A stretch of DNA of 64,000 nucleotides from Pseudomonas sp. Choline-02u-1 (GCF_002836515.1 NZ_PJBC01000008.1:28860-92859), one strand, 5' to 3'; counted from the stretch's first letter, positions 37,281 through 48,142 are shown. Notes: a model not told the origin generated them from the sequence alone. Program-made: numbers and translations.

Positions 37281-37353
37281 CTGTTACGTGAATCGACTGC
37301 GGTAACAGTTTTTTCACAATCTCGTGCGTTACCTGCGCAAGCGACAGGTAACG
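37281..37353 (-). promoter_or_regulatory. Putative CbrB upstream activating sites for crcZ
   Basis: Dyad CTGTTAC-N14-GTAACAG (37281-37308) and a second, CGTTACCTG-N9-CAGGTAACG (37327-37353), share GTTAC/GTAAC half-sites. They lie ~100-170 bases upstream of the -24 element, typical of enhancer-binding activators, and between the cbrB stop and the cbrB terminator. Confidence 0.65.
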
Positions 37354-37354
37354 T

Positions 37355-38791
37355 TCAGCTCTCGCTCGCTACGCCGGTCTTGCGCCGTGGAATGCCCAGA
37401 CGCTGGCGGCGTTCCCACAGGCATTTGCGACTCACGCCCAGTTTGCGCGCCAGTTCGGTTTCGGTCATGTGGTCCTGGTGCTCGAGGACGAAGTGCTGGA
37501 AGTAGTCTTCCAGGGACAGGTCTTCGGTCGGCTCATGGCTGTTGTTGCTGGCGTTACCTGCGGTTTGTGGCGGCAGGCCGATGAACTCGTCGTCGTCCAG
37601 ATCGCTCAGTTCGATGTCGATACCCAGCAGGTCGGCCGAGATTTCCGGGCTTTCGCTGAGAATCACGGCGCGCTCTACGGCGTTTTCCAACTCTCGCACA
37701 TTACCCGGCCAGGAATAATGCCGGATGGCCTGTTCGGCATCGGCGGCAAATCTCAGATCGGTACGATTGATGCGCGCGCTCTGGCGAGCGAGGAAAGCAT
37801 TGGCGATTTCGTTGACGTCGGCGCCACGCTCGCGCAGCGGCGGCAGTTTCAGAGCAATCACGTGCAGACGGTAATAAAGGTCTTCACGGAACTGGCCGAT
37901 TTTCGCCAGGCTTTTCAGATCGCGGTGGGTTGCAGCGATCAGGCGCACATCGACTTTCTGCGACTGCACTGAGCCGACCCGGCGAATTTCGCCTTCCTGC
38001 AAGACGCGCAACAGGCGGGCCTGGGCTTCCAGTGGCAGTTCGCCGATCTCATCAAGGAACAACGTGCCGCCGTCCGCCGCTTCGACCAGACCGGCACGCC
38101 CGGCGCTGGCGCCAGTGAACGCGCCTTTCTCGTGGCCGAACAGTTCGGACTCGATCAGGCTTTCCGGAATGGCTGCGCAGTTCACCGAAATCATCGGCGC
38201 CTTGGCGCGTTTCGACAGATTGTGCAGAGCGCGGGCCACCAGCTCTTTACCGGTGCCGGATTCGCCCTGGATGAGCACGTTGGAATCGGTTGGCGCGACC
38301 TTGCGGATCTTGCTGTAAAGATCCTGCATCGGCGGGCACGAACCGATGATGCCGATTTCGCCATTGCTGTTATCCACAGCGGCTTTCCCGTTGCCGGTGG
38401 CAGGCTTGCTCGCGGTGGCTTCGCCGGCAGCTGGCGCCGACTGGCGATCGCGCAGGATCCGCGCAACGGCCTGGAGCATCTCATCGTGGTCGAACGGTTT
38501 GGCAATGTAATCGACAGCGCCCATTTTCATCGAGTCGACCGCCGAGCGCAGGCTGGCGTAACTGGTCATGATCAGCACCGGCGTGCCCTGGCCGAGCTTG
38601 ATCAGCTCAGTGCCCGGGGCGCCGGGCAGGCGCAGGTCGCTGACGATCAGGTCGAACGTAGGAATGGTGAAGCGCTCTTGTGCTTCCTGCACTGATCCGG
38701 CTTCGCTGACCTGGTACTGATTGCGTTCCAGCAGGCGGCGCAAGGCGGAGCGGATAATGGTTTCGTCTTCGACGATCAAAATGTGCGGCAT
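37355..38791 (-). CDS. cbrB: Sigma-54 response regulator CbrB
   Basis: 478 residues. Receiver domain ([20 protein letters not shown]; phospho-Asp in [10 protein letters not shown]), AAA+ domain (Walker [17 protein letters not shown] loop intact, Walker [11 protein letters not shown]) and an HTH ([20 protein letters not shown]). It controls carbon/nitrogen balance and activates crcZ. It follows cbrA by 22 bases in the same operon and ends at its own terminator. Confidence 0.96.
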   Translation of the reverse strand: MPHILIVEDETIIRSALRRLLERNQYQVSEAGSVQEAQERFTIPTFDLIVSDLRLPGAPGTELIKLGQGTPVLIMTSYASLRSAVDSMKMGAVDYIAKPFDHDEMLQAVARILRDRQSAPAAGEATASKPATGNGKAAVDNSNGEIGIIGSCPPMQDLYSKIRKVAPTDSNVLIQGESGTGKELVARALHNLSKRAKAPMISVNCAAIPESLIESELFGHEKGAFTGASAGRAGLVEAADGGTLFLDEIGELPLEAQARLLRVLQEGEIRRVGSVQSQKVDVRLIAATHRDLKSLAKIGQFREDLYYRLHVIALKLPPLRERGADVNEIANAFLARQSARINRTDLRFAADAEQAIRHYSWPGNVRELENAVERAVILSESPEISADLLGIDIELSDLDDDEFIGLPPQTAGNASNNSHEPTEDLSLEDYFQHFVLEHQDHMTETELARKLGVSRKCLWERRQRLGIPRRKTGVASES

Positions 38792-38813
38792 TGATTCGAT
38801 ACTCTCGACGGTC

Positions 38814-41768
38814 TCAGTTCACAGCGGACGTCGCTTCGACATGACGCGGTAAGGTCACCCGGATACGGGTGCCGCGTTGGCTTTGTACATCAGCCGGGCT
38901 GTCGATGGTGATTTGTCCATAATGCTCTTCAACGATGGAATAGACCAGTGCAAGGCCCAGACCGGTGCCTTCACCCGGATCCTTGGTGGTGAAGAAAGGT
39001 TCGAACAATCGGTCCATGATGCTCGATGGAATACCGCTGCCTTCGTCTTCGACGATCAGATCGACCGTGTGTTCGCCGGCTTCGCTCTTGACCCGTACCG
39101 CACTGTGCGGCGGCGAAGCGTCGCGGGCGTTGGAGAGCAGGTTGATCAGCACCTGGGCGAGCCGTTGCGGGTCACCTTCGACCCAATGGTCGGGATCACA
39201 CAGGTTGTAGAACTGCACTTCGAAATTACGCCGGTTCAGCGCCAGCAGGCCGATGGCGTCCTGCGCGACTTCGGCCAGACACACCGGTTCGTCACTGTGC
39301 TGATGGCTGCCGGCATGGGCGAAACTCATCAGCGACTGAACGATGCGCGAGACGCGTTTGGTCTGCTCGAGAATCTGCCCGCTGATTTCCGTCAGCTCGC
39401 CGTCGTCTTCGCGCTCCTCGCGCAGGTTCTGCGCCAGACAGGCGATGCCGGTGATCGGGTTGCCGATTTCGTGGGCCACCCCCGCCGCCAGCCGACCGAT
39501 GCTGGCCAGGCGTTCGGAATGCACCAGTTTGTCTTCGAGCATCTGTGTTTCGGTCAAATCCTCGACCAGCAACACCAGACCACTGTTGCCCGGTGCCAGG
39601 GGCTCATCGATCGCCGCTTTGTGCAGGTTCAGCCAGCGCGTCTGGCCATCGAGTGTCAGGTGCTGTTTGTGTAAATGCTCATCGGGCAGGTTGATGAAGC
39701 CCTGCAGCAGATCTTTCCATGGCTCGCCAATGGTACTCAAGCGCGAGCCGACGACACGCTGCGCGGCAATCCCGGTGAGTTCCTCCATGGCCCTGTTCCA
39801 CATCAGGATTTCCTGATCCTTGGCCAACGAGCAGACGCCCATCGGCAGTTCCTGCAAGGTCTGGCGGTGATAGCGGCGCAGCGCATCGAGTTCGGCGGCA
39901 AGCCCGGTAAGGCGCGAGTGGTAATCCTCGAGCCGGCTTTCAATGAAGTGAATGTCTTCGGTGACGTAGTTTTCGCCACCCGCCTTGTACGGCAGGAAGG
40001 TTTCCACCATGTCCTGGGCCACGCTCGGGCCCATCAGCCCGGACAGGTTGGCCTCGATGCGGTCGCGCAAACGGCGCAAGGCGTACGGGCGGCGCTCGTC
40101 GAAGGGCAGATACAAGTCGCGCAACGCTTGCTCGACTTCCTTCTGCGCAGCCTTGGCACCCAGCGGTTTGGCCAGTTGCGTAGCGAACTCCTGCGGAGAG
40201 GCGGCGTGCAGCTCTCGACGTTGCGGGCGGCGCACGTTGTCCACCGCACAGGCTTCGGCGGCGCTGGCTTCTTCCGGGCTGGCGTTGGTGAACAGCGAAA
40301 TCAAAGTGAACATCAACACGTTGGCGGCCAGCGAGGCGATGGCCGCCATGTGCCAGCTGGTGTCGTCGAGCACGTAGATCATGTTCAGCAGCGGAATGTA
40401 AAAACCCTGCAGATTGCCGACCAGCGGCAGCAGCATGGTCACCACCCAGACCGTGATCCCCGCCAACAGACCGGCAATGAAGCCACGGCGATTGGCGGTC
40501 GGCCAATACAGCACCGACAACACCCCGGGCAGAAATTGCAAAGTTGCAACGAACGCGACGATGCCGAGGTTGGCCAGATCCTGTTCGACGCCGAGCATCA
40601 GGTAGAAACCGAAACCGGCCATGATGATCGCCACGATCAGCGCCCGGCGGGTCCATTTCAGCCAGCGGTAGATATTGCCCTCGGCCGGCGGTTGATAGAG
40701 CGGCAGCACCAGATGGTTCAGCGCCATGCCCGACAAAGCCAGCGTGGTGACGATGATCAAGCCGCTGGCAGCGGACAGACCACCGACGTAGGCAAGCAAA
40801 GCCAGCGGTTTGCTGTTGGCGGCAATGCCGATGCCGAGGGTGAAATATTCCGGGTCGGTGGTAGCACCCAGTTTCAGCCCGGCCCAGAGAATCAGCGGTA
40901 CGGCGAGACTCATCAGCAGCAGAAACAGCGGCAGGCCCCAACTGGCGCTGACCAGCGAGCGTGGGTTGAGGTTTTCGGTGAAAGTCATGTGATACATGTG
41001 CGGCATCACGATCGCCGAGGCGAAGAACACCAACAACAGCGTGCGCCACGGGCCTTCCTGCAACGGCGTGTGCAGAGCGGCGAGGGCGGTCTGGTTCTGC
41101 AGCAGCCACAATTCGAGTTGTTGCGGGCCGTCGAACACGCCATACAGCGCATACAGGCCAACGCCGCCGAGGGCGATCAGTTTGATGATCGACTCAAAGG
41201 CAATCGCGAACACCAGCCCTTCATGTTTCTCGCGCGTGGCGATATGCCGGGAGCCGAAGAAAATCGTGAACAGAATGATCAGCGCACAGAACGCCAGCGC
41301 CACGCGGCTCTGCACGCGCTCGCCGGTCAGGATGCCGATGGAGTCGGCCACTGCCTGGATCTGCAGGGCCAGCAACGGCAGCACGCCGATCAGCATGAAA
41401 ATCGTGGTCAGCGCACCGGCCCAAGTGCTGCGAAAGCGGAAGGCAAACAGGTCGGCCAGCGACGACAGTTGATAGGTGCGGGTGATCTTCAGGATCGGAT
41501 ATAGCAGCACCGGCGCCAGCAGAAACGCACCGGACACGCCGAGATAGCTGGACAGAAAGCCGTAACCGTACTGATAGGCCAGGCCCACTGTGCCGTAGAA
41601 CGCCCAGGCACTGGCGTAAACCCCCAGCGACAAGGTGTAGGTCAACGGGTGGCGAATGATCGCGCGCGGGATCATGCCCCGTTCGCTGACCCAGGCAACG
41701 CCGAACAGCGCCGCCAGGTACGCGGCGCTGATCAGGATCATCTGGGTCAGGCTAAAGCTCATCGGCAT
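38814..41768 (-). CDS. cbrA: Sensor kinase CbrA with SLC5 transporter domain
   Basis: 984 residues from the ATG at 41768 (an ATG two codons later is equally possible). The first ~500 residues form a polytopic SLC5-type sodium/solute symporter domain (~12-13 helices), then a STAC-like linker, a PAS domain ([20 protein letters not shown]), an H-box [20 protein letters not shown] and an HATPase ([19 protein letters not shown]). CbrA is thought to couple histidine transport and sensing to CbrB phosphorylation. Its start overlaps cbrX, which implies translational coupling. Confidence 0.95.
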   Translation of the reverse strand: MPMSFSLTQMILISAAYLAALFGVAWVSERGMIPRAIIRHPLTYTLSLGVYASAWAFYGTVGLAYQYGYGFLSSYLGVSGAFLLAPVLLYPILKITRTYQLSSLADLFAFRFRSTWAGALTTIFMLIGVLPLLALQIQAVADSIGILTGERVQSRVALAFCALIILFTIFFGSRHIATREKHEGLVFAIAFESIIKLIALGGVGLYALYGVFDGPQQLELWLLQNQTALAALHTPLQEGPWRTLLLVFFASAIVMPHMYHMTFTENLNPRSLVSASWGLPLFLLLMSLAVPLILWAGLKLGATTDPEYFTLGIGIAANSKPLALLAYVGGLSAASGLIIVTTLALSGMALNHLVLPLYQPPAEGNIYRWLKWTRRALIVAIIMAGFGFYLMLGVEQDLANLGIVAFVATLQFLPGVLSVLYWPTANRRGFIAGLLAGITVWVVTMLLPLVGNLQGFYIPLLNMIYVLDDTSWHMAAIASLAANVLMFTLISLFTNASPEEASAAEACAVDNVRRPQRRELHAASPQEFATQLAKPLGAKAAQKEVEQALRDLYLPFDERRPYALRRLRDRIEANLSGLMGPSVAQDMVETFLPYKAGGENYVTEDIHFIESRLEDYHSRLTGLAAELDALRRYHRQTLQELPMGVCSLAKDQEILMWNRAMEELTGIAAQRVVGSRLSTIGEPWKDLLQGFINLPDEHLHKQHLTLDGQTRWLNLHKAAIDEPLAPGNSGLVLLVEDLTETQMLEDKLVHSERLASIGRLAAGVAHEIGNPITGIACLAQNLREEREDDGELTEISGQILEQTKRVSRIVQSLMSFAHAGSHQHSDEPVCLAEVAQDAIGLLALNRRNFEVQFYNLCDPDHWVEGDPQRLAQVLINLLSNARDASPPHSAVRVKSEAGEHTVDLIVEDEGSGIPSSIMDRLFEPFFTTKDPGEGTGLGLALVYSIVEEHYGQITIDSPADVQSQRGTRIRVTLPRHVEATSAVN

Positions 41769-41928
41769 CTTTTTGGCTCTGCAGGATGAAGGTCACAACA
41801 ATCAGGATCAGCCAGAGCAGATAAGGGCGATACCAGGCGCCCGTCGCGTCGATCCACCAATCCATGATGGCGGGGGAGAACAGGTAGATCCCGACGACCA
41901 AAAGCAGGACCAAGCGATAGATGTACAT
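41752..41928 (-). CDS. cbrX: CbrX, small membrane protein upstream of cbrA
   Basis: 58 residues, MYIYRLVLLLVVGIYLFSPA then PYLLWLILIVVTFILQSQ: two membrane helices with a Trp-rich turn (MDWWIDATGAWYR). It overlaps the cbrA start by up to 17 bases in another frame, the arrangement described for cbrX, whose translation is coupled to cbrA. An AGAGAGG ribosome site precedes the ATG. Confidence 0.87.
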   Translation of the reverse strand: MYIYRLVLLLVVGIYLFSPAIMDWWIDATGAWYRPYLLWLILIVVTFILQSQKDADEL

Positions 41929-42005
41929 CCCGGCCTCTCTTTTTTATGCACGTGCCCGAAAACGTGCGGCGATGGTAACGGATGGGCGCGCGACTGCAAG
42001 TGTCG

Positions 42006-42902
42006 TCATTGCAGTTGCGCTTCGGGCAGGGTCAGTGTGCGCGGGATCTTTTCGGCATCCCAGTGCGCGCAGCCCCAGGCCAGCAGTTCGCGCGGCGAAG
42101 CGTGCGCCAGCTCGCTGCCAGGATTCTGCCCCAGCGCGCGCAAGGCCCGCAGCAGCAACGGCGTGGCCTGATCGGCTTCAAGCGGTGGCGAGCGGTAGGA
42201 CTTGCCGAGTTTGTTGCCGTCCGGTTGGGTGATCAGCGGCAGATGCAGATAGCGCGGCTGTTTCATACCGAGCAGTTCCTGCAGATACAGCTGTCGCGGC
42301 GTGGAATCGAGCAGATCGGCGCCACGGACGATGTCGGTAATGCCTTGCCAGGCGTCGTCGAGCACCACCGCCAATTGATAGGCGTATAGACCGTCGCGCC
42401 GACGAATGACGAAGTCGCCGACGTCGCGGCCCAGGTGCTGGCGGTATTCGCCCTGCACGCGATCGATAAAGTGGTATTCAAGCTCCGGCACGCGCAGGCG
42501 GATCGCGGCGTCGTGCTGATCGTGGCCGGCGTTGCGGCAAAACCCCGGATAAATGCCGTGATACGGCTCCAGTTGTTTTCGCGAGCAGGTGCAGGCATAG
42601 GCCAGACCGTGATTGAACAGCCTGTCGAGCACCTCGGCGTAGGCCGCATGCCGATCGCTCTGGCGCACCATTTCGCCGTCCCATTCGAAGCCGTAACTCT
42701 CCAGCGCCTTGAGAATCGCCGCTTGCGCACCGGGCTCTTCGCGCGGCGGGTCGAGATCTTCCATGCGCACCAGCCAGCGCCCGCCAACCGAGCGGGCATC
42801 GAGATAGGACGCCAGCGCAGCAACCAGCGAACCGAAGTGCAGGTGACCACTGGGGGTAGGGGCAAAGCGGCCGATGTAGGCGAGGGATGTCTTGGCAGTC
42901 AT
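42006..42902 (-). CDS. gluQ: Glutamyl-Q tRNA(Asp) synthetase
   Basis: 298 residues, a paralogue of the GluRS catalytic core. Signature GRFAPTPSGHLHFGSLVAAL (HIGH type), zinc-type Cys pair ACTCSRKQLE and KLGKSYRSPP (KMSKS equivalent). It glutamylates queuosine-34 of tRNA-Asp. It is downstream of dksA on the same strand, as in many gammaproteobacteria, here with a REPIN and the dksA terminator in between. Confidence 0.93.
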   Translation of the reverse strand: MTAKTSLAYIGRFAPTPSGHLHFGSLVAALASYLDARSVGGRWLVRMEDLDPPREEPGAQAAILKALESYGFEWDGEMVRQSDRHAAYAEVLDRLFNHGLAYACTCSRKQLEPYHGIYPGFCRNAGHDQHDAAIRLRVPELEYHFIDRVQGEYRQHLGRDVGDFVIRRRDGLYAYQLAVVLDDAWQGITDIVRGADLLDSTPRQLYLQELLGMKQPRYLHLPLITQPDGNKLGKSYRSPPLEADQATPLLLRALRALGQNPGSELAHASPRELLAWGCAHWDAEKIPRTLTLPEAQLQ

Positions 42903-42944
42903 GGAGGCGATAAGAGCTATTCAGAATTTACGCAGGTTACCCCT

Positions 42945-43032
42945 GTGAGAGCGGGCTTGCTCGCGAAAGCGTCAGTTCAGACAACCTGGATGTTGAATGA
43001 CACACCGCATTCGGGAGCAAGCCCCCTCCCAC
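42945..43032. repeat. REPIN, type I
   Basis: GTGAGAGCGGGCTTGCTCGC from 42945 and an inverted arm ending CCCTCCCAC at 43032, both with point changes. It lies between gluQ and dksA, immediately beyond the dksA terminator. Confidence 0.8.
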
Positions 43033-43053
43033 AAAAGCAGGAACCGCACAAAC

Positions 43054-43083
43054 AAAAACGGAGCGTTCGCACGCTCCGTTTTT
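43054..43083 (-). terminator. Terminator of dksA
   Basis: AAAAACGGAGCGT-TCGC-ACGCTCCGTTTTT, symmetric and able to work on both strands; 15 bases past the dksA stop. Confidence 0.9.
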
Positions 43084-43097
43084 CGTTCAGATCGAGA

Positions 43098-43541
43098 TTA
43101 CTTGCCGACCTGCTTTTCCTTGATTTCCGCCAGGGTCTTGCAGTCGATGCACAGATCCGCAGTCGGACGGGCTTCGAGGCGCTTGACGCCGATCTCGATG
43201 CCGCAGGACTCGCACCAGCCGTACTCTTCGTCTTCGATCAGTTGCAACGTCTTGTCGATTTTCTTGATCAGCTTGCGCTCGCGATCGCGGGCGCGCAGTT
43301 CGAGGGCGAATTCTTCTTCCTGGCTGGCACGGTCGGCCGGGTCGGGGAAGTTGGCCGCTTCGTCTTTCATGTGATCAACCGTACGGTCGACTTCCTGCAT
43401 CAAGTCCAGTTTCCACTTGTTCAGGATCTTGGTGAAATGCGCGCGCATCGGGGCGCCCATGTACTCTTCACCCGCCTTCGGAACGTAAGGTTCGAAGCCG
43501 CTGATCGTCGCTTGCTGCTGTTGCTTTGCTTGGGTGGACAT
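43098..43541 (-). CDS. dksA: RNA polymerase-binding transcription factor DksA
   Basis: 147 residues. Coiled-coil with the acidic tip (DPADRASQEEE; DxxDxA motif intact) and a four-Cys zinc finger CESCGIEIGVKRLEARP...CIDC. It works with ppGpp to repress stable-RNA and activate biosynthetic promoters. The ATG at 43541 follows a GAGGCGG ribosome site. Confidence 0.97.
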   Translation of the reverse strand: MSTQAKQQQQATISGFEPYVPKAGEEYMGAPMRAHFTKILNKWKLDLMQEVDRTVDHMKDEAANFPDPADRASQEEEFALELRARDRERKLIKKIDKTLQLIEDEEYGWCESCGIEIGVKRLEARPTADLCIDCKTLAEIKEKQVGK

Positions 43542-43874
43542 GAAATAGACCGCCTCTACTCTTGTAATCCATTGCGCAGGATTGCTCCATCACCGACACC
43601 TGCCGGCCCTGCGGCTGCAAGCGGGCGAACTTACCAGATCAAATCAGCCTGCGCTACTCCCGGATGTCGAGCCCCCGGCGGGTGGCGCTTGCAGATGTTT
43701 GGCAAGCCGTGTCTGTGGGGTTGGAGACCTGTTCAATCACTGATTTTAGTCAATCCTGGAGCGTACGTTCAGATCGTTACAGTCCAGCGTTCTTGAGGCT
43801 GTGACCTTCACGGGTTCTCGCTCGTTCCGGCAGACAGGTAGAATCGTCTCTTTTTTCCTGTCGAAGGCAATCCA
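43542..43874. other. 333-bp divergent region between dksA and an aminotransferase gene
   Basis: Promoter and leader space for two divergent genes. No gene-like frame or RNA gene is recognised. A TAGAAT-type -10 lies near 43837 for the plus-strand gene, but its -35 is unclear. Confidence 0.5.
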
Positions 43875-45044
43875 ATGGCCCCCTACAGTGCGCGCAGTCG
43901 TGCGATCGAACCGTTCCATGTGATGGCGCTGCTGGCGCGGGCCAATGAATTGCAGGCTGAAGGCCACGACGTGATTCATCTGGAAATCGGCGAGCCGGAC
44001 TTCACCACCGCCGAACCGATCATCCGCGCCGGACAAGCTGCGTTGACGGCGGGCAAGACTCGCTACACCGCTGCCCGTGGCATTCCCGAACTGCGCGAGG
44101 CGATCGCCGGGTTTTACCAGTCGCGCTACGGCCTGAATATTGACCCGCGGCGGATTCTGATCACACCCGGCGGCTCCGGCGCGCTGTTGCTGGCCAGTGC
44201 CCTATTGGTCGATCCGGGTAAACACTGGCTGCTCGCCGACCCGGGCTACCCGTGCAATCGGCATTTCTTGCGGCTGGTCGAAGGTGCGGCGCAACTGGTG
44301 CCGGTCGGGCCGGAGGTGCGTTACCAATTGACCCCGGATCTGATCGAGCGGCATTGGGATCACGACAGTGTCGGCGCCCTTGTCGCTTCGCCGGCCAACC
44401 CGACGGGCACTTTGCTGACTCGTGATGAACTGGCCGGGTTATCCACAGCGATCAAAGCCAGACACGGGCATCTGGTGGTGGACGAGATCTACCACGGCCT
44501 GACCTACGGCACTGATGCCGGCAGTGTGCTGGAAGTCGATGACAACGCTTTTGTCCTCAACAGTTTCTCCAAGTATTTCGGCATGACCGGTTGGCGCCTG
44601 GGCTGGCTGGTGGCGCCAGACGCGGCGGTCAGCGAACTGGAAAAACTCGCGCAGAACCTCTACATCAGCGCGCCGAGCATGGCGCAGTACGCAGCGCTGG
44701 CCTGTTTCGAGCCGGCCACCATCGTGATTCTTGAAGAGCGCCGCGCCGAATTTGCGCGCCGTCGCGACTTCCTCCTGCCGGCGCTGCGTGAACTCGGTTT
44801 CAACATCGCCGTTGAGCCGGAAGGCGCGTTTTACCTGTACGCCGATATCAGCCGTTTCGACGGTGATGCCTTCGCGTTCTGCCGACATTTCCTCGAAACC
44901 GAGCACGTCGCCTTCACACCCGGACTGGATTTCGGCCGCTACCAGGCCGGCCATCACGTGCGCTTCGCTTACACACAAAACCTCGCACGTTTACAGGAAG
45001 CCGTGGAGCGCATCGCGCGCGGTTTGAAGAGCTGGCAAGGCTGA
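43875..45044 (+). CDS. Class I/II PLP-dependent aminotransferase
   Basis: 389 residues, fold type I. Substrate/PLP motifs: [44 protein letters not shown] and the PLP lysine in [17 protein letters not shown]. It could be an aspartate- or alanine-type enzyme; specificity is not clear. The stop overlaps the sfsA start (TGATG), suggesting an operon. Confidence 0.9.
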   Translation: MAPYSARSRAIEPFHVMALLARANELQAEGHDVIHLEIGEPDFTTAEPIIRAGQAALTAGKTRYTAARGIPELREAIAGFYQSRYGLNIDPRRILITPGGSGALLLASALLVDPGKHWLLADPGYPCNRHFLRLVEGAAQLVPVGPEVRYQLTPDLIERHWDHDSVGALVASPANPTGTLLTRDELAGLSTAIKARHGHLVVDEIYHGLTYGTDAGSVLEVDDNAFVLNSFSKYFGMTGWRLGWLVAPDAAVSELEKLAQNLYISAPSMAQYAALACFEPATIVILEERRAEFARRRDFLLPALRELGFNIAVEPEGAFYLYADISRFDGDAFAFCRHFLETEHVAFTPGLDFGRYQAGHHVRFAYTQNLARLQEAVERIARGLKSWQG

Positions 45045-45757
45045 TGCGCTTTTATCCAGCTCTGGAAGAGGCGCGACTGATCCGTCGCTACAAGCGTTTT
45101 CTTGCCGATATCGAAACCGTTAGCGGCGAGTTGCTGACCATTCACTGTCCGAACACCGGTTCGATGCTCAATTGCCAAGTCGAGGGCGGGCAGGTCTGGT
45201 TCAGTCGCTCCAACGACCCGAAACGCAAATTGCCTGGCACTTGGGAGATTGGCGAAACCCCGCAGGGTCGGCTGTTCTGCGTCAACACCGGGCGCGCCAA
45301 TGGTCTGGTCGAGGAAGCCTTGCAGGCCGGTGTGATCACCGAACTGGCCGGGTTTACCGCATTGAAGCGTGAAGTTGCGTACGGGCAGGAAAAAAGCCGC
45401 ATCGACTTCCGCCTCGAATATCCCAGCGGCCCGGCGTATGTCGAAGTGAAAAGCGTCACCCTCGGCTTCGACGGCACGGCGGTAGCGGCGTTTCCCGATG
45501 CGGTGACCCAGCGCGGCGCCAAGCATCTGCGTGAGCTGGCGCATCTGGCGCGCGACGGCATTCGGGCGGTGCAGTTTTACTGTGTGAACCTCACCGGCAT
45601 TGACGCCGTGCGCCCGGCCGAGGAGATTGATTGGGCTTACGCCGAGGCGTTACGTGAGGCGGTCGCCTGCGGTGTCGAGGTGCTGGCTTACGGCGTGCGT
45701 CTCGACCATGAAGAGATGGTCATCGACCGTCGACTTGATGTGCGGCTGAACGGTTAA
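45044..45757 (+). CDS. sfsA: SfsA family DNA/RNA nuclease-like protein
   Basis: 237 residues. The conserved [20 protein letters not shown] region and EVKSVTL plus a downstream [14 protein letters not shown] give the PD-(D/E)XK-like set. First described as a sugar fermentation stimulation protein; proposed to be a nucleic-acid-binding enzyme. Coupled to the aminotransferase; the 3' end overlaps the convergent Rieske gene by four bases. Confidence 0.9.
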   Translation: MRFYPALEEARLIRRYKRFLADIETVSGELLTIHCPNTGSMLNCQVEGGQVWFSRSNDPKRKLPGTWEIGETPQGRLFCVNTGRANGLVEEALQAGVITELAGFTALKREVAYGQEKSRIDFRLEYPSGPAYVEVKSVTLGFDGTAVAAFPDAVTQRGAKHLRELAHLARDGIRAVQFYCVNLTGIDAVRPAEEIDWAYAEALREAVACGVEVLAYGVRLDHEEMVIDRRLDVRLNG

Positions 45758-46071
45758 ACATCGACCCACACGCCTTGTGTATCTTCCCGGCATTTGATCG
45801 CCGTGAGCGATTGCCCGGCGCACGGGCCGGCAACGCACTCGCCGTCCTCGATCAGAAACAGTGCGCCGTGGCTGGCGCACTGGATCAGGCTGTTGCTCGG
45901 GTCGAGAAACTGGTCGGGCTGCCATTCAAGTCCGACGCCGCGATGCGGGCAGCGATTGAGATAAACGTAGGCCTGCCCGCCGCGACGCACGGCAAACAGC
46001 TTTTTGCCTTCGATAACGAAACCGCGACTGTCGGCCTCGGCCAAATCGCAGCCGGTGCAAAGGAACTTCAT
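45754..46071 (-). CDS. Rieske [2Fe-2S] domain protein
   Basis: 105 residues with the two Rieske boxes CPHRG and CASHG spaced by about 25 residues, so cluster ligands are intact. An N-terminal Cys pair (CTGC) and three more Cys follow. Small stand-alone Rieske ferredoxins serve as electron carriers for oxygenases; no such partner is encoded nearby. It is divergent from hmuT. Confidence 0.87.
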   Translation of the reverse strand: MKFLCTGCDLAEADSRGFVIEGKKLFAVRRGGQAYVYLNRCPHRGVGLEWQPDQFLDPSNSLIQCASHGALFLIEDGECVAGPCAGQSLTAIKCREDTQGVWVDV

Positions 46072-46113
46072 GGCTATCCTCTAGTGTCCGCTCGTGTCTG
46101 GATATGTCCGAGC

Positions 46114-46141
46114 TTGACGTTCAAATGCAAACAATTATCAA
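46114..46141 (+). promoter_or_regulatory. Possible iron-regulated promoter of hmuTUV
   Basis: TTGACG (46114-46119), a 16-base spacer and TATCAA (46136-46141), overlapped by a Fur-like 19-mer at 46121-46139 that agrees with GATAATGATAATCATTATC at 12 of 19 positions. Weak, but fits a haem importer. Confidence 0.4.
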
Positions 46142-46235
46142 ATGGCGGCCTTCTCCCAAAGGGAGTCTGGCCGTTGCCGAGGATACTTGGCTCGCTGCGC
46201 CGATGCCCGGGAAACCTTGTTCAAGGAAGCTGTAT

Positions 46236-47108
46236 ATGCGCCCGAAAACCCGCGTTGCCATGCTGTGCGCCGGCCTTTTGCTCAGCCATCAGGCGGCCGC
46301 AGCGGATTTACCGCAACGCTGGGTCAGCGCCGGCGGCGCGCTGTCGGAATGGGTCAGCGCGTTGGGCGGCGAGTCGAAGCTGGTTGGGGTCGACACCACC
46401 AGTCAGCATCCCGAATCGATGCAGGCGCTGCCTAGCATTGGCTATCAGCGCAGCCTGTCGGCCGAAGGCATCTTGAGCCTGCGCCCGGACATTCTGATCG
46501 GCACCGAAGAAATGGGCCCGCCGCCGGTTTTGGCGCAAGTCAAAGCCGCCAAGGTGAATGTCGAGTTGTTCTCGGCACAGCCTGATCTGCCGACGCTGGA
46601 AAAGAATGTCACTCATCTGGGCCAGTTGCTCGGTGCGCAAGAGGAAGCGGCGCAACTGCTGCAGACTTATCAACAGCAACTCCAAGCGCAGGAAGTGCGA
46701 GTTGCCCAAGTGCAAACCACACGCAAAGCCCCGGACGTGTTGCTGCTGGTTGGGCACGCCGGCGGCAAGCCGTTGATCGCCGGCAAGGACACTGCCGCCG
46801 ATTGGCTGCTGCAACAGGCCGGCGGGCACAATCTTGCGACGCATACCGGCTACAAACCGTTTTCAGTGGAATCTCTCGCCAGCCTCGATCCCGAAGTGCT
46901 GGTGTTCGCCGACCGAGCGTTGACGGGCGAAGCGGCAAAAACCGCGTTGTTCAAGGAAAATCCGATTCTCAATTCCAGTCGTGCGGCCAAGGCCGGACGG
47001 GTAATGGAGCTGGATCCGACGTTGCTGGTTGGCGGACTCGGGCCGCGGCTGCCGGCAGCACTGAGGACCCTGACTGACGGTTTCTACCCCGCCAAGGGCG
47101 GCCAATGA
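46236..47108 (+). CDS. hmuT: Haem ABC transporter substrate-binding protein
   Basis: 290 residues. Signal peptide (MLCAGLLLSHQAAAA), then two lobes typical of the HmuT/PhuT cluster of class III binding proteins (PQRWVSAGGALSEWVSALGG; GPRLPAALRTLTDGFYP). The ATG at 46236 has an AAGGAAG ribosome site; a start further upstream would remove the signal-peptide logic. It delivers haem to the permease. No TonB-dependent haem receptor gene is adjacent. Confidence 0.92.
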   Translation: MRPKTRVAMLCAGLLLSHQAAAADLPQRWVSAGGALSEWVSALGGESKLVGVDTTSQHPESMQALPSIGYQRSLSAEGILSLRPDILIGTEEMGPPPVLAQVKAAKVNVELFSAQPDLPTLEKNVTHLGQLLGAQEEAAQLLQTYQQQLQAQEVRVAQVQTTRKAPDVLLLVGHAGGKPLIAGKDTAADWLLQQAGGHNLATHTGYKPFSVESLASLDPEVLVFADRALTGEAAKTALFKENPILNSSRAAKAGRVMELDPTLLVGGLGPRLPAALRTLTDGFYPAKGGQ

Positions 47109-48142
47109 CCACACTGGTCAGACCCCGTGGCTTGTTTATCGGCCTGACATTGGTGTGTCTGCTGGCGATCTGGCTGTCGCTGGCGCTGGGGCCGGTGAGC
47201 CTGCCGTTGTTCGATACCTTGCGCGCGGCGCTGCGTCTGATCGGCGTGCCATTGGCGCCGCAAGGATTGGAGCAGGCTGAGCTGATTCTCGGCCAGATCC
47301 GCCTGCCGCGAACCTTGCTCGGGTTGGCGGTCGGAGGCGTGCTGGCGCTGTCCGGGGTGGCGATGCAGGGCTTGTTTCGTAATCCGCTGGCCGATCCGGG
47401 GCTGGTCGGGGTGTCCAGTGGCGCGGCACTCGGCGCAGCGATTGCGATTGTCGGCGGATCGTTCTTTGGCGGCCTGCCGGAGTGGTTCGGGCCGTATCTG
47501 TTGTCGGTGTGTGCGTTTCTTGGCGGGCTCGGAGTGACGGCGCTGGTCTATCGGCTGGGCCGGCGCAACGGTCAGACGCATGTGGCGACCATGTTGTTGG
47601 CCGGTATCGCGCTGACGGCGCTGGCCAGTTCGGCGGTCGGTCTGTTCACTTATCTGGCCGATGACGCCACGCTGCGCACCCTGACCTTCTGGAACCTCGG
47701 CAGCCTTAATGGCGCCAGTTACGCGCGGCTGTGGCCACTGCTGATCATCTCCATCGGCGTCGCGCTGTGGCTGCCGCGTCGGGCCAAGGCATTGAATGCC
47801 TTGTTGCTCGGCGAATCCGAGGCCGGTCATCTGGGCATCAATGTCGAACGGCTCAAGCGCGAACTGGTGTTCTGCACCGCGCTGGGTGTCGGCGCGGCGG
47901 TGGCTGCGGCTGGCATGATCGGTTTTGTCGGGCTGGTGGTCCCGCACTTGGTGCGCCTGCTGGCCGGCCCCGATCACAAAGTTCTGTTGCCGGCCTCTGT
48001 TCTGGCGGGTGCGAGCCTGTTGTTGCTGGCCGATCTGGTGGCGCGCCTGGCGTTGGCGCCGGCGGAGTTGCCGATCGGCATTGTCACCGCGTTCATCGGC
48101 GCGCCGTTCTTTCTTTATCTGCTGCTGCGAGGGCGTGCCTGA
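47105..48142 (+). CDS. hmuU: Haem ABC transporter permease (FecCD family)
   Basis: 345 residues with ~9-10 helices. FecCD landmarks: [40 protein letters not shown] and [20 protein letters not shown]. The start overlaps the hmuT stop (ATGA) and the stop overlaps the hmuV start (TGATG). Confidence 0.94.
   Translation: MTTLVRPRGLFIGLTLVCLLAIWLSLALGPVSLPLFDTLRAALRLIGVPLAPQGLEQAELILGQIRLPRTLLGLAVGGVLALSGVAMQGLFRNPLADPGLVGVSSGAALGAAIAIVGGSFFGGLPEWFGPYLLSVCAFLGGLGVTALVYRLGRRNGQTHVATMLLAGIALTALASSAVGLFTYLADDATLRTLTFWNLGSLNGASYARLWPLLIISIGVALWLPRRAKALNALLLGESEAGHLGINVERLKRELVFCTALGVGAAVAAAGMIGFVGLVVPHLVRLLAGPDHKVLLPASVLAGASLLLLADLVARLALAPAELPIGIVTAFIGAPFFLYLLLRGRA

Noticed and set aside
37327..37353. 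Dyad next to the cbrB stop considered as a terminator
   Set aside because: No T run follows on either strand; the shared GTTAC/GTAAC halves fit an activator site better, and a true terminator lies further on.
39675..41504. 609-codon plus-strand frame opposite cbrA
   Set aside because: Antisense shadow in a high-GC gene; composition (Gln, Arg and His-rich) is typical of the third antisense frame and there is no domain.
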